In this document: positions 17,472 through 27,150 of the stretch, piece after piece
Numbering within the stretch: position 1 is the stretch's first letter
Layout: every line of letters starts with the position of its first letter
Origin: Paenibacillus sp. FSL H7-0326
Lineage (GTDB): Bacteria; Bacillota; Bacilli; Paenibacillales; Paenibacillaceae
DNA length: 64,000 bases
Reading direction: 5' to 3'
Assembly (NCBI RefSeq): GCF_001955535.1
Contig: NZ_MPVN01000001.1
Coordinates: forward strand, 1,860,001-1,924,000
Program-made: the position numbers and the translations under genes
The notes under the pieces: generated by a model
What the model saw: the letters and a program-made list of their open reading frames with translations, nothing else
Database searches by the model: none
What the model was told of the DNA's origin: nothing

Positions 17472-18092
17472 TCAGTCATCATAACGTAAAGTAAAGACTA
17501 GCGCCCACTCTGTCTCGCCTAAGGATTCCTGTGTCAGATCCATCATATATATTTCATTGGTGCTTGTCGCTTGCATTGCGAATACATAAATTGGCTGATC
17601 GAAAGTATACGATTGTGGTTCTGTATGATCCACCAGCCCCTTTGTGGCCAATTCGGTATCCAACTCAATATTGAAGGTGGATAGACTCGATCCCGAGTTG
17701 CTAGCGTTGTTCACTTTAATAATAGCCGTTTCTTTATCTTTCTCTATTCGCAACGATTCAATTGAAATTATGATCTCTGTTTCTTTAATACTCTGTCCAT
17801 CCAGACTGGAAAACAAATGCCCCACTGATCCTATCGTCTCCACCTTCTGGCCCTTCTCCCAGATGTCTATATCCAGACGGACATTCGGCTTCTCCCCCTC
17901 ATACTCTAATTTAAAAGCGCCAGACATCATCCCAAGGAAAGGTCTTAACTTTCTCACTTCTCCTTGGGACAGATCAACCGGAGTCAGATGTATGCTCGTA
18001 GTGTTCGGAATCTCGGGTAAAGGCTCATTTTTCTCACTTATACACCCTGTCAGAACGACTATGCAGATCAGAATCCACCATCGAAGCCGCAA
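17472..18092 (-). CDS. Putative lipoprotein of unknown function
   Basis: About 206 residues with a short signal peptide and a lipobox LTGC, so C17 is the predicted lipidated residue and the mature protein is membrane-anchored outside the cell. The mature part has alternating beta-like stretches (FKLEYEGEKPNVRLDIDIWE, ETEIIISIESLRI) and no recognised domain. The start is TTG at 18092 with AAGGTGAG upstream. It is monocistronic; the neighbours give no hint of function. Confidence 0.7.
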   Translation of the reverse strand: MRLRWWILICIVVLTGCISEKNEPLPEIPNTTSIHLTPVDLSQGEVRKLRPFLGMMSGAFKLEYEGEKPNVRLDIDIWEKGQKVETIGSVGHLFSSLDGQSIKETEIIISIESLRIEKDKETAIIKVNNASNSGSSLSTFNIELDTELATKGLVDHTEPQSYTFDQPIYVFAMQATSTNEIYMMDLTQESLGETEWALVFTLRYDD

Positions 18093-18147
18093 ATACTCAC
18101 CTTCTTCTTTTTTTATTCATCGCTCCTATATGTATGTTCTAATTCCA

Positions 18148-18606
18148 TTATAAAGGGTCCATTGCCCATAAGATTCCAATTTTATCATTATCTAAAGCGA
18201 TAACACCTGTATCTATCGTATTCCATTTAGATTTGCTTATGGTTGCCCAAGAGTAGAGCTTAAGAAGCTCACCGTTCGAGTCAAAATGTCCATTTGTATA
18301 AAACATCACTTCTGGCTGAAATTGATCTACAAAATAGGCACTTAACTTCTCAGCCCATGGCTTACTCGGTAAATCAATATTGTGAGTCATATTTGTAGAA
18401 ATGGCGTAAGTAAGAATTTTTGCTGCATAAGCCTTCCCGATGTGTCTGAAATTCCATACATTCTCGCCATTATGTCCCATCTGCTCTATGAACGATTCCA
18501 GTATACGATCTTTCTCCAGTTTACTTCTTAGTTCATAACCGTATGTGACTTTGCCTCCATCTCTTTTTGCTAATAGACGACGGAATTCCTCTTCACTTTG
18601 TATCAT
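18148..18606 (-). CDS. Hypothetical protein
   Basis: A 152-residue soluble protein without a signal peptide or membrane segment. It is rich in aromatic residues (WNFRHIGKAYAAKILTYAIS, LLKLYSWATISKSKWNTID). No family is recognised. The ATG at 18606 is preceded only by GGGCCAGCC-like sequence, so the start is uncertain. It lies 55 bp before the lipoprotein gene on the same strand, so co-transcription is possible. Real coding is inferred from length and composition. Confidence 0.55.
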   Translation of the reverse strand: MIQSEEEFRRLLAKRDGGKVTYGYELRSKLEKDRILESFIEQMGHNGENVWNFRHIGKAYAAKILTYAISTNMTHNIDLPSKPWAEKLSAYFVDQFQPEVMFYTNGHFDSNGELLKLYSWATISKSKWNTIDTGVIALDNDKIGILWAMDPL

Positions 18607-18676
18607 TTTGGGCTGGCCCTCTCAATCTGTACAATGTATTAACATAGCTTCTCGCTCTTTCCGAACTTTTGTAGCC

Positions 18677-18898
18677 TCAGTGCCCAACACGATGTGCTTC
18701 AATATCAATGATTTGATACACCGAGATGACTATAAGAAATAGGGACATGATGACAATGGAGATACCTACCCAGCGAAGAAGCACTGAATTTTCGTCCTCT
18801 TTGTTTGATCTTACAATAAGAAATACTCCAACTGCTAACAGTAGTGCAGCGACAACAAATATCAAGCAACCTCCCCCTCCTGGTGCGACACTGCTCAT
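18677..18898 (-). CDS. Small two-helix membrane protein
   Basis: About 73 residues with two hydrophobic helices (CLIFVVAALLLAVGVFLIV and WVGISIVIMSLFLIVISVYQ) separated by a charged loop RSNKEDENS. The glycine-rich start is SVAPGGGG. No family is recognised. The ATG at 18898 lacks a clear ribosome site, while GGAGG inside the frame precedes a TTG at residue 12, which may be the true start. Confidence 0.5.
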   Translation of the reverse strand: MSSVAPGGGGCLIFVVAALLLAVGVFLIVRSNKEDENSVLLRWVGISIVIMSLFLIVISVYQIIDIEAHRVGH

Positions 18899-18974
18899 TG
18901 GCGTATGCTAGCCGTAAGCGCACAATTTCATCATTGCACCGTCAAACATGATTTCCAAAGTCACCGTTATGTGC

Positions 18975-19490
18975 TTAATGCTGCGATTCTCTATACCAAG
19001 CAAGCGCAAGCTGCTCCATTTCTGTTACATAAGCTTTTTTAGCCGGGCTGTACTCACTTGTATGCTCATAGCGCTGAACCAGTTCCTCTTTAAATCTGCC
19101 GTATCTTTCTGCTTCCTCAGGATGACTTCTCAAATAGTCTCTAAATATAAGATGCCTATCTATATGCGAATTGCCTGATTCGTAAAAGTGAATATGATGG
19201 GTTCTATGCTCTCCGCCCTTGCGAAACAGTCTTCTCCCCGGAATTCCCCATTCCCCGGCAACATCATATCCTAGCGAGAGCATGGTATCATTGAAGCGGT
19301 CAACTCGATCAATCTGATTTACGATACAGATCATATCAATTACAGGCTTGGCCATTAAACCGGGAACTGCGGTGCTTCCAAAATGCTCAATGTTTATAAT
19401 CTCACCCTTGAATATTGTCATTAGAAAGTCGGCCTCTTCTTGAAACAGCCTGCTCCATGCCTCGTCGTAATCACTCAGTCTCACTTTCAT
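18975..19490 (-). CDS. GrpB family protein (UPF0157 nucleotidyltransferase-like)
   Basis: A 171-residue protein. The conserved GrpB block IEHFGSTAVPGLMAKPVIDM carries the GS and D residues of the nucleotidyltransferase fold, and THHIHFYESGNSHIDRHLIFRDYLR is the second family block. Some GrpB domains are fused to dephospho-CoA kinase, but no specific reaction is assigned to the stand-alone forms. The start at MKVRLSDYD (19490) has GAGGAG 8 bp upstream; the longer TTG start at 19505 is part of that site. It lies 29 bp after a HEAT-repeat gene on the same strand. Confidence 0.88.
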   Translation of the reverse strand: MKVRLSDYDEAWSRLFQEEADFLMTIFKGEIINIEHFGSTAVPGLMAKPVIDMICIVNQIDRVDRFNDTMLSLGYDVAGEWGIPGRRLFRKGGEHRTHHIHFYESGNSHIDRHLIFRDYLRSHPEEAERYGRFKEELVQRYEHTSEYSPAKKAYVTEMEQLALAWYRESQH

Positions 19491-19519
19491 ACCATCACTC
19501 CTCAAGATAATCAGAGTAC

Positions 19520-20455
19520 TTATAAGCTGAAAGATAACACTCGCTGCTTCTCTTCATCAAAGAGATAATCGTACTTTTTAGTCTTAATCCATAAAATTAA
19601 ATTCTGAATTTGATAATGATTATCTTTATAACGACTCAAAAAATCCAAAGCAAGAATCAAATCATCACTTGCCCACTTTCGTTTTCTGTTCACCATCTTC
19701 TTAACCCGATTACAAACCGCATCTATAGCTCTCTCGTCACCATGATGATGAATAGCAGTCACAGCATAGGATTTCACAGCAGGTGAAGGGTCCTTTAAGG
19801 CTTCAATAAAGATCGGAAGATGCGAAGAATCTCCCAGCGCATCCAGTGCGCGAATTACTGCACTTCTTACCTCACCCTGATCGTGCTCCAATCGAGTGAG
19901 GAGATGAGGAATCGATCTGGCAGAGCCTGCCTCACACAAGGAGGCCATTGCATAGCAGAGATCGTTCACATCGCTCGAGTTCATTATTACTCCCAGTAGA
20001 GCTGTCTCGCTGGCTTCACAATTGCATTTTTTCAATGCCATCATTGCTGAGTGCCGTACAAGCCAGCGATCATCTTGAATCCATTTGATAATAGGTGTAC
20101 ATTCCGGAACCTTATCCTGTTCAGCGATTTGATCAAGTATTGAGCTCAAAGTATACTTGTTTGTTTCCATATCAAGCTGTTCTATTAAAATATCAACAAC
20201 ACGGCTATCACCCGTATTTGATCCGATTTTACCAAGCATAAAATATATATTACGTTTGAAACTCTCTTCTTTGCTGTTTTCTTCTAACAAACGATGGAGA
20301 AATGGGATCACAGCTGTATCCGTTAAGCCTTCAGCAGTTCGGGTTGCATTCCAAGCTGGGGTTCCCTCATTAGTCCAACTTCTCTCATCTTCCCTATACA
20401 TTAATTCCTGGCCTGACATTTGATATAACAGTTCAAGCAATTGTTGATTGTTCAT
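19520..20455 (-). CDS. HEAT-repeat protein
   Basis: A 311-residue all-helical protein. Repeats of about 31 residues are visible, for example WLVRHSAMMALKKCN, EVRSAVIRALDALGDSSHLP and PAVKSYAVTAIHHHGDERA. HEAT-like proteins in bacteria act as scaffolds, DNA glycosylases (AlkD class) or phycobilin lyases; none of their catalytic residues are obvious here. It precedes the GrpB-like gene by 29 bp on the same strand and may be co-transcribed. It is cytoplasmic. Confidence 0.8.
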   Translation of the reverse strand: MNNQQLLELLYQMSGQELMYREDERSWTNEGTPAWNATRTAEGLTDTAVIPFLHRLLEENSKEESFKRNIYFMLGKIGSNTGDSRVVDILIEQLDMETNKYTLSSILDQIAEQDKVPECTPIIKWIQDDRWLVRHSAMMALKKCNCEASETALLGVIMNSSDVNDLCYAMASLCEAGSARSIPHLLTRLEHDQGEVRSAVIRALDALGDSSHLPIFIEALKDPSPAVKSYAVTAIHHHGDERAIDAVCNRVKKMVNRKRKWASDDLILALDFLSRYKDNHYQIQNLILWIKTKKYDYLFDEEKQRVLSFSL

Positions 20456-20515
20456 GATGCAAGCTCCTGGTTCTGATCGATATATGATGTTTCAATTATA
20501 CCAGGTCCTCCTTGT

Positions 20516-21000
20516 TTACCTATGTTTGCCCCCTCTTCTTTTCTTCAAAAAGATCATCGCTGCTACCGCCAATATAACAACCAGTATGCCGCCGATAAAC
20601 TTCTCCATGTCATAGTCTTTGTTTGATATTCGACTCATCTCATCTGCAAGATTGACTTCATTTCCTGCCTTTCTCCCCTGGCCCAAAAATTTCAGATCCT
20701 GCTCTGCTTGCGATATTTCTGCTGTACGGCTGCATAGGCTTGTGTAGAGATCGCTATTCTCAACTCTGTAGCTGTACACAAGATAGGTGCTCCCTGCTTC
20801 AAAATTGATGCCGCAAGAATTCTCCTCCCCCTCGTCGTATACAATGATTTGTTACCTGTATATACTGCTTCAGCATGCTCATAAGCTTCATTTGGTTCAA
20901 AGCTTACACAGTTACAGGCAAAAGCCTTGTCCGCATGGAAAACTCCATAAAAATTTATCAATAGCGCAGCTGCGATGATAGCAATTACACACTTCTTCAC
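20516..21000 (-). pseudogene. Decayed secreted cysteine-motif protein, frameshift with internal deletion
   Basis: The N-terminal part (GTG start at 21000 after TGGAG) reads a signal peptide and mature start ACNCVSFEPNEAYEHAEAVY in one frame. The C-terminal part, in another frame, reads VYDEGEENSCGINFEAGSTY, then a TSLCSRT motif and ends with a transmembrane helix and KKRRGGK anchor. Intact relatives place a beta-rich stretch of roughly 50 residues between VYTG and the SCG motif. That stretch is missing and the frame changes near 20850. Known relatives are secreted, membrane-anchored, cysteine-motif proteins of unclear function. The gene is almost certainly inactive unless it is an assembly error. 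Confidence 0.7.
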
Positions 21001-21105
21001 TCTATCAGCTCCATTAATTTCTAAATATTCCATCTTCGTTATATAGACGATAATCAGATATGAAAGGTTTCGTTCCATTCCTGTTATAATCTGCTCTTTT
21101 GCATT

Positions 21106-21140
21106 AAAAAAAGAGGAACCGGCATACTGCCGATTCCTCA
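21106..21140 (-). terminator. Terminator of the araBDA operon
   Basis: On the minus strand TGAGGAATCGGCAG pairs with CTGCCGGTTCCTC around a short loop, followed by seven T. It lies 54 bp after the araA stop. Confidence 0.88.
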
Positions 21141-21193
21141 ATTCTATTTGGGTATTTTTGCATCATTAGTTCTAGCTAATCTATACAAGCTCC

Positions 21194-22612
21194 CTATTTA
21201 ATAACAACATAGTCCAAATTCACAAGCTTCGCATAGGTTATGATCTGATCGGTGGTCAGGTTCAAGGATACAACGGTATGGTGGCCGCCGCCGTTCTCAA
21301 TCCACGCTTTGACGCCATCCTGGAAGTTCGGCTTCACATTCCACAGCACACGGGCAACAGGAAGCTTAGGAGCAGGTGTTGTTGGCTCGAACAAAGATAC
21401 TTCGTTAATGAGCAGCTTGTAATGTGTGCCAAAGTCAGCCATCGATACGACAACACCTTCTCCTGCCTTGCCATCGAACACAAGACGTGCTGGATCTTCG
21501 CGATCGCCGATACCCAGTGGAGAAACGACAACTTTAGGCTTGTTAACCGCCAGTGTTGGATCTACCTCAAGCATGTGGGATTGAAGGATGGATTCCTGAC
21601 CTGCCGCGAGCTCATAAGTGTAGTCTTCCATAAAGCCGGTAGACTCGTTATGGCTCATGACTTTGAGCAGACGATCCAAGGCTGCTGTCTTCCAGTCGCC
21701 TTCACCCGCAAAGCCATAGCCTTGGGCCATCAGGCGCTGTACCGCAAGACCCGGAAGCTGCTTCATGCCATGCAGATCCTCGAAGTTCGAAGTAAAGGCA
21801 TTGTAGCCCCCTTGATCGAGGAAACGCTTAAGGGCAATCTCATAGCTCGCTTGGACTTTGACACTGGCTTCCCAATCTTCCTTGCTGTAAGTGCCATAAT
21901 CAAACTCGTACAGCTCCGCATATTCACTAAACAAATCATTGATTTCTTCTTCAGTCACCTCATTGACCACTTGAACAAGGTCGCCGATGCCAAAGTAGTC
22001 CACTGTCCATCCAAATTGGATTTGAGCCTCTACCTTATCCCCTTCTGTAACGCCAACGTTACGCATGTTATCGCCAAAGCGGGCTACTCTGATGTTGAAG
22101 CTCTCGTTATAAGCAACAGCGACGTCCATCCAATCTGCAATTTGCTGCTGCACTTCCGGACGCTCCCAGTAGCCAACTACGATTTTATTCTGCTTGTTCA
22201 GCCGTGCATTGATGAATCCATACTCGCGGTCCCCATGCGCCGCCTGGTTCAAGTTCATGAAGTCCATATCAATGGTTGCCCAAGGGATGCTCTCGTTATA
22301 TTGTGTAGCCAAGTGAAGCAAAGGCTTTTGCAGCAGCTTCGTTCCACGAATCCACATTTTTGCAGGTGAGAACGTATGCATCCAGGTAATTACACCGGCA
22401 ACCTCATCACGATAGTTGACTTCCTTCATAATGCTTGTAATCTTGTCTGCGCTGACTGCGAGATCCTGCAGTACAAGCGGATAAGGCAGTACGCCGCTGT
22501 TATTCAGGGCATCTGTCATTTCCTGTGCGTGTGCTTTCACTTCGGCTAGAGCTTCTTCTCCATACAAATGCTGCGAACCTACGACAAACCAGAATTGTTT
22601 TGCTGCTGACAT
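21194..22612 (-). CDS. araA: L-arabinose isomerase
   Basis: A 472-residue enzyme converting L-arabinose to L-ribulose, the first step of arabinose catabolism. [16 protein letters not shown] at the N-terminus, [14 protein letters not shown] near residue 80, GEGDWKTAA near 305 and GGGHHTVV near the C-terminus are diagnostic, and they carry the Glu and His ligands of the catalytic Mn2+. It is the last gene of the araB-araD-araA operon, 56 bp after araD. Length is normal for the family. Expression should follow the AraR-controlled promoter upstream of araB. Confidence 0.98.
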   Translation of the reverse strand: MSAAKQFWFVVGSQHLYGEEALAEVKAHAQEMTDALNNSGVLPYPLVLQDLAVSADKITSIMKEVNYRDEVAGVITWMHTFSPAKMWIRGTKLLQKPLLHLATQYNESIPWATIDMDFMNLNQAAHGDREYGFINARLNKQNKIVVGYWERPEVQQQIADWMDVAVAYNESFNIRVARFGDNMRNVGVTEGDKVEAQIQFGWTVDYFGIGDLVQVVNEVTEEEINDLFSEYAELYEFDYGTYSKEDWEASVKVQASYEIALKRFLDQGGYNAFTSNFEDLHGMKQLPGLAVQRLMAQGYGFAGEGDWKTAALDRLLKVMSHNESTGFMEDYTYELAAGQESILQSHMLEVDPTLAVNKPKVVVSPLGIGDREDPARLVFDGKAGEGVVVSMADFGTHYKLLINEVSLFEPTTPAPKLPVARVLWNVKPNFQDGVKAWIENGGGHHTVVSLNLTTDQIITYAKLVNLDYVVIK

Positions 22613-22668
22613 ATGTTCATCCTCTTTTCTATAAGATGTAATTTATAATTTCGGGTTCTGCCCCTGCT

Positions 22669-23364
22669 TTACTTCTGTCCGTAATAAGCGTCTTTACCGT
22701 GCTTGCGCAAATAGTGCTTGTCAAGAATACGCTGTGGCAGCTCTGGTGCGAAACGGTTTAATTCTCTGGCAAACAGATTCATCTTCGATACTTCCTCCAG
22801 CACGACACTGTTCATCACCGCGGACTTGGCATCCTTGCCCCAAGTAAAAGGTCCATGTCCCTGGAGCAATACACCAGGGATCGACATGATATCAATACCA
22901 CGCTGCTCGAAGGTTTCGATAATGACGCGACCTGTCTCTGCCTCGTAACCACGATCCACTTCCTCCTGGGTCAAGAAACGCGCACATGGAATCGATCCAT
23001 AAAAAGTATCCGCATGAGTTGTTCCCATCACAGGTACATCAAGTCCAGCCTGAGCCCAGACCGTTGCCCACATGGAATGCGTGTGTACGATGCCGCCGAT
23101 CTCTGCATAGTGCTTATATAGCACGGCATGTGTCGGTGTATCAGAAGAAGGTCTCAGTTCTCCCTCAACCACATTGCCATCCAGATCCACAACGACCATA
23201 TCGCTGGCCTTCATCGTTTCATAGCTGACACCGCTCGGTTTGATGACGAATAATCCGCTCTCCCGATCAATTGCACTAACATTACCCCATGTATATTTAA
23301 TAAGACCTTGTTTCGGCAAATCGAGGTTCGCCTGGAACACTTCTTCTTTCAGTTGTTCTAACAC
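22669..23364 (-). CDS. araD: L-ribulose-5-phosphate 4-epimerase
   Basis: A 231-residue class II aldolase-family epimerase that converts L-ribulose 5-phosphate to D-xylulose 5-phosphate. [19 protein letters not shown], and the zinc-binding [14 protein letters not shown] (H94 and H96) with a third histidine in [10 protein letters not shown] are present. It lies 16 bp after the kinase gene and 56 bp before araA. GGAGGGACC upstream supports the start at 23364. Length and motifs are normal. Confidence 0.97.
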   Translation of the reverse strand: MLEQLKEEVFQANLDLPKQGLIKYTWGNVSAIDRESGLFVIKPSGVSYETMKASDMVVVDLDGNVVEGELRPSSDTPTHAVLYKHYAEIGGIVHTHSMWATVWAQAGLDVPVMGTTHADTFYGSIPCARFLTQEEVDRGYEAETGRVIIETFEQRGIDIMSIPGVLLQGHGPFTWGKDAKSAVMNSVVLEEVSKMNLFARELNRFAPELPQRILDKHYLRKHGKDAYYGQK

Positions 23365-23380
23365 CTTGGTCCCTCCTATT

Positions 23381-24985
23381 TCACACTAAATTGTCTACAG
23401 CAGCCTGCTCAATGACAAGCCCCTTCTTGTATCGCTCGATAAAGACCTCAAAGCCCTTCACATCCGCTGCATCCGGACGAATCTCTTCTTCTTCCACATC
23501 GCTGAATACTTTCTCATCCAGGAAATTCTCCAGACTCTCTTCACCGTTCTTGTTCAGGAGGTATGAAGCGAGAACCGCCATCCCCCAAGCTCCACCTTCT
23601 CCGGCCGTCGATGTAACCGATACGGGCACGTTAAGTGCGGCTGCCATCATTTTCTGGCCGACAACCGGCGTCTTGAACAATCCGCCATGAGCCAGGATGC
23701 TGTCGATCGCAACATTCTCTTCCTTCGTCAAGATGTCCATCCCGATTTTTAGAGCGCCAAATGCAGTGAACAGATGGACTCTCATGAAGTTGGCGAGATT
23801 AAATTTGCTCTCCGGGGAACGTACGAACAGCGGGCGTCCCTCTTCAAGACCTGTAATATTTTCACCGGAATAATAGCCGTAGCTCAGCAAGCCTCCACCG
23901 TCAGGATCAGCCTCCAGCGCTTTGTTCAGCAGCACGCTGTACAGCTTCTCTGTATCCATCTTTTGCCCGGCTGCTTCAGAGAACTCACGGAACAATCCGA
24001 GCCATGCGTTGAGGTCACTTGAACAGTTGTTCGCATGAACCATACCCACTGGACTGCCGTTTGGCGTTGTAACCATATCGATCTCCGGGTAAACCTTGGA
24101 CAGCTCCTTCTCCAGGACGATCATGGCAAAAACAGATGTGCCTACCGAGACATTACCCGTACGCTTTCTTACACTGTTCGTCGCCACCATCCCTGTACCC
24201 GCGTCCCCTTCCGGTGGACACAAAGGAATGCCTGGCTGTAAATCTAGTGTTGGGTCCAAAATCTTGGCGCCCGCTTCGGACAGCGCGCCTGCTGCTTCGC
24301 CTGCAGAATATACCTTAGGCAGCAGGTCACTTACCTTCCACGGATATCCTTTATCTGCAACCAGCTCATTAAACTGCTGGATCATGGATTCGTTATAATT
24401 TTGCGTAGATTCATCGATGGGGAACATGCCTGACGCATCCCCGATGCCAAGTGCTTTCTTTCCTGTGAGCAGCCAGTGTATATAGCCGGCCAATGTTGTT
24501 ACAAATCGAATCTGAGGCACATGCTCTTCCTCATTTAATATCGCTTGATAGAGGTGAGCAATGCTCCAGCGTTCAGGAATATTGAACTTGAATTCTTCCG
24601 TCAATGCTCTCGCCGCAGCACCTGTTGTTGCATTGCGCCAGGTCCGAAACGGAACGAGCAGTTTATCTGAATCGTCAAAAGCCATATATCCGTGCATCAT
24701 TGCAGAGAAGCCGATCGAACCGACCGTTTGGAGGGTGATTCCGTAATTTCGTTCAACCTCCTGCTTCATCTCGCGGTAAGCCTCTTGCAGACCTGTAATA
24801 ATATCGTCCAGGCTGTACGTCCAAAAACCATCCTTCAGCTGATTCTCCCACTCGTAGCTTCCAGAAGCGATCGTTTGAAACCGTCCATCAATAAGAACAG
24901 CCTTGATCCGTGTGGATCCAAACTCAATACCAAGCGACGTTTCTCCCTTAGCAATCGCTTGTTCGATGCTTACTTGACTCGACAT
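23381..24985 (-). CDS. araB: FGGY-family carbohydrate kinase, L-ribulokinase by context
   Basis: A 534-residue sugar kinase of the FGGY family. The N-terminal phosphate-binding loop is [18 protein letters not shown], and conserved FGGY-type regions follow ([42 protein letters not shown]). It differs from the classical E. coli/B. subtilis AraB in its N-terminal motif and belongs to a group often annotated as xylulokinase-like, but its position first in araBDA argues for L-ribulokinase. The start at MSSQVSIEQ (24985) has GAGAGGTG upstream; an in-frame GTG at 24997 is part of that site. Confidence 0.88.
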   Translation of the reverse strand: MSSQVSIEQAIAKGETSLGIEFGSTRIKAVLIDGRFQTIASGSYEWENQLKDGFWTYSLDDIITGLQEAYREMKQEVERNYGITLQTVGSIGFSAMMHGYMAFDDSDKLLVPFRTWRNATTGAAARALTEEFKFNIPERWSIAHLYQAILNEEEHVPQIRFVTTLAGYIHWLLTGKKALGIGDASGMFPIDESTQNYNESMIQQFNELVADKGYPWKVSDLLPKVYSAGEAAGALSEAGAKILDPTLDLQPGIPLCPPEGDAGTGMVATNSVRKRTGNVSVGTSVFAMIVLEKELSKVYPEIDMVTTPNGSPVGMVHANNCSSDLNAWLGLFREFSEAAGQKMDTEKLYSVLLNKALEADPDGGGLLSYGYYSGENITGLEEGRPLFVRSPESKFNLANFMRVHLFTAFGALKIGMDILTKEENVAIDSILAHGGLFKTPVVGQKMMAAALNVPVSVTSTAGEGGAWGMAVLASYLLNKNGEESLENFLDEKVFSDVEEEEIRPDAADVKGFEVFIERYKKGLVIEQAAVDNLV

Positions 24986-25031
24986 TACCTTGATCACCTC
25001 TCTGGCAGCGCTTCATTATTAGATCATTGTA

Positions 25032-25045
25032 AGAAGGCGCTTTCT
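25032..25045. promoter_or_regulatory. Catabolite-responsive element (cre-like) downstream of the araB promoter
   Basis: AGAAGGCGCTTTCT matches the CcpA consensus TGAAAGCGCTTTCA at 11 of 14 positions. It lies about 15 bp downstream of the predicted transcription start, a typical roadblock position for glucose repression of sugar operons. Confidence 0.55.
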
Positions 25046-25059
25046 AAATTGACAGGTAT

Positions 25060-25088
25060 AGTATATTTTTTGTACGTACATTTGTCAA
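25060..25088 (-). promoter_or_regulatory. araBDA promoter with AraR operator in the spacer
   Basis: On the minus strand a perfect TTGACA (25088-25083) and TATACT (25065-25060) are 17 bp apart. The AraR box TTTTGTACGTACATTT (25068-25083) fills the spacer and touches the -35, so the repressor would block polymerase binding. Confidence 0.88.
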
Positions 25089-25099
25089 TATTATTAGTT

Positions 25100-25115
25100 A
25101 TATATACATACAAAT
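25100..25115. promoter_or_regulatory. Second AraR box upstream of araBDA
   Basis: ATATATACATACAAAT matches the AraR consensus ATTTGTACGTACAAAT at 12-13 of 16 positions. It is 32 bp (about three helical turns) from the first box, as expected for cooperative binding by two dimers. Confidence 0.65.
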
Positions 25116-25281
25116 ATGGACATAATATATTTTTGTGCTTTCTTCTAAATCGGTCATATAAAAAGCTTTATCGAAGCGTTCTGGCATGAGTTTAAAAATA
25201 TAGTGATACCTTGCTAGTTCTACCTAAATACAGCGCACGGTAATTTAAAATAGGGCCTTCTCTTTATTTATTTCACATTCA

Positions 25282-25304
25282 TGCTATAATTTGTACATAC
25301 AAAT
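25282..25304 (+). promoter_or_regulatory. araR promoter and autoregulatory AraR box
   Basis: An extended -10 (TGCTATAAT, 25282-25290) with a weak -35 is overlapped by ATTTGTACATACAAAT (25289-25304), which differs from the AraR consensus at one position. It covers the transcription start, consistent with self-repression. Confidence 0.82.
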
Positions 25305-25354
25305 TTGACAAAAGAACGATTAACATAGCGAACAAGTGTGGAAGAAGGAGTTAC

Positions 25355-26437
25355 ATGAAACCAAAGTATCAAGTCATCATTGATGATATAAAGAGTAAAA
25401 TACTATCCGGAGATTATAGCGTAGGAGAACAAATTCCTACGGAGTCTGCTCTGCAATCGATGTATGAGGTCAGCAGACAAACGGTTCGGAAGGCGATCCT
25501 GGAGCTATCTAACGAGGGTTTTTTGCGGAGTGAAAAGGGGTCCGGCACTTATGTCAGCAACCAATATCGGCTAAGAACAGGCGGGGGCTCTAGTAAAAAG
25601 ACGATCGGTGTCATCACAACCTATATCTCCGACTACATCTTCCCCTCTATCATTCGCGGGATTGAGAGCAGACTGAACGAGGACAATTATTCACTCCTGC
25701 TGGCAAGCACCAACAATGATGTGGCACAGGAGAAAAAGGCGCTGGAGATGATGCTCTCCTACGGTGTGGACGGACTGATCATTGAGCCTACCAAGAGCAA
25801 TCTGTACAACCCGAATATTGCATATTACCTGTCATTTAAGGAACAGGACATCCCCTTTATTATGATTAATGCCTATTACGAAGAGATTGATGTTCCTTTT
25901 ATGTGCCTCGATGACGTGCAGTCCAGCTATCTTGCGACAAAAGAAATGATATCGAACGGACACACTCAGATCGGACTCATCTCCAAAATGGATGATTTGC
26001 AAGGAAAGTATCGGATGAAAGGCTATATCAAAGCACTTGGAGAAGCCAAATTACGCTTTCACCCAGAGCTCGTTATTTCCTTTGATACGGAGACGAAGCA
26101 GGCGCTATCGAGCAATCTAAAGGATTTTCTGGATGTGAATAGAGAAGTACTGACCGCTATCGTCTGCTATAACGACGAGGTTGGTCTTGAAGTGGTTCAT
26201 GCGTGCAGACAATTGGGAATCTCAATTCCGGAGGAGCTATCCATCATTGGTCAGGACAACTCCTATATTGCCAAAAATGCGAATATCCAGTTAACGACGC
26301 TGACTCACCCTCAGGAAACGATGGGACGCGATGCTGCCGACTGGATCATTAGGAAATTGCAAGGCAAAAGAGACTTGCCGGACAGCACGTACTATCAGCC
26401 CGAGCTGGTTTACGGTGAGACCGTTCAGAAGAGATAA
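25355..26437 (+). CDS. araR: Arabinose operon repressor AraR (GntR-LacI chimera)
   Basis: A 360-residue repressor. Residues 1-70 are a GntR-type winged helix (DIKSKILSGDYSVGEQIPTE, VSRQTVRKAILELSNEG), and residues from about 80 on are a LacI/periplasmic-binding-like sensor (GVITTYISDYIFPSIIRGIE, MISNGHTQIGLISKM). This two-domain plan is that of AraR, which releases its ATTTGTACGTACAAAT-type operators on binding L-arabinose. It is divergent from araBDA, and three such boxes are present between them. AGAAGGAG precedes the ATG at 6-bp spacing. Confidence 0.97.
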   Translation: MKPKYQVIIDDIKSKILSGDYSVGEQIPTESALQSMYEVSRQTVRKAILELSNEGFLRSEKGSGTYVSNQYRLRTGGGSSKKTIGVITTYISDYIFPSIIRGIESRLNEDNYSLLLASTNNDVAQEKKALEMMLSYGVDGLIIEPTKSNLYNPNIAYYLSFKEQDIPFIMINAYYEEIDVPFMCLDDVQSSYLATKEMISNGHTQIGLISKMDDLQGKYRMKGYIKALGEAKLRFHPELVISFDTETKQALSSNLKDFLDVNREVLTAIVCYNDEVGLEVVHACRQLGISIPEELSIIGQDNSYIAKNANIQLTTLTHPQETMGRDAADWIIRKLQGKRDLPDSTYYQPELVYGETVQKR

Positions 26438-26456
26438 ATGGTGAATATATGCATTA

Positions 26457-26490
26457 AAACAAGGCAGCCGTTACGGCTGCCTTGTTTTTT
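26457..26490 (+). terminator. Terminator of araR
   Basis: AACAAGGCAGCCG pairs with CGGCTGCCTTGTT around TTA and is followed by TTTT. Confidence 0.92.
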
Positions 26491-26723
26491 AAAGTTGGTA
26501 TTCGGATGCTTACTATCTTCCAAATATGTCCATCGTGATCATCATTGCTTTAAAAGGACAGCAACAAATGAATCTTACTTTCGTATTGTTATATGACATT
26601 TTAAATTTATCTATATAAACAATATTGCATAATAATTGGTATTATATTATATTCATTTAAGTTTTATTTAACAGCAGCTTGTAATTCATTTAAATCACTT
26701 ATTGGTACAGAGGTGAAGGCTAA

Positions 26724-27065
26724 GTGTATCTCATTATGTTTCTACATTTGGTCCTAAGTGCAGCTTTGACCTGGTTAGGAGTAACAGCTTCAAATATAAA
26801 TACTCAATTATCGAGAAGCTATGCTAGTTCGCAATCGCCTGGTCACTTAACTTATGAAGATCAGATGGGTTTATTGGTTTTGCCTATTTTTGCATTAATA
26901 GTTGCTTTTATAGTGATCAATATTATTACTGCAATCATACTTCGAAAATTACACAATAAAGGTATTTTCAATAACAAAAAACTTTACTTTATTGGGTCGC
27001 ATTGTATTATGTTAATGGTTTTTGTAATCACAATATATAATCAAATTTTTAATTACAACCCCTAA
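26724..27065 (+). CDS. Hypothetical membrane protein
   Basis: A 113-residue protein with three hydrophobic helices: near the N-terminus (MFLHLVLSAALTWLGVTA), in the middle (LLVLPIFALIVAFIVINIIT) and near the C-terminus (FIGSHCIMLMVFVITIY). No family is recognised. The start is GTG at 26724 after AGAGGTGAAGG. Base composition is more AT-rich than the arabinose genes. It is followed 85 bp later by another small membrane protein on the same strand, so the two may be co-transcribed. Confidence 0.6.
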   Translation: MYLIMFLHLVLSAALTWLGVTASNINTQLSRSYASSQSPGHLTYEDQMGLLVLPIFALIVAFIVINIITAIILRKLHNKGIFNNKKLYFIGSHCIMLMVFVITIYNQIFNYNP

Positions 27066-27150
27066 TTAGATCATAATTGAAGATGCTATAACGCTGTACT
27101 TGAAATTTACATCATTGTTTAGACTGGAGAATTTACTGGAGGATTTACTA

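Noticed and set aside
21278..22369. A 363-codon open frame on the plus strand opposite araA.
   Set aside because: It lies entirely antisense to the strongly supported arabinose isomerase gene, has no ribosome site and no recognisable domain; it is a by-product of codon bias in araA.
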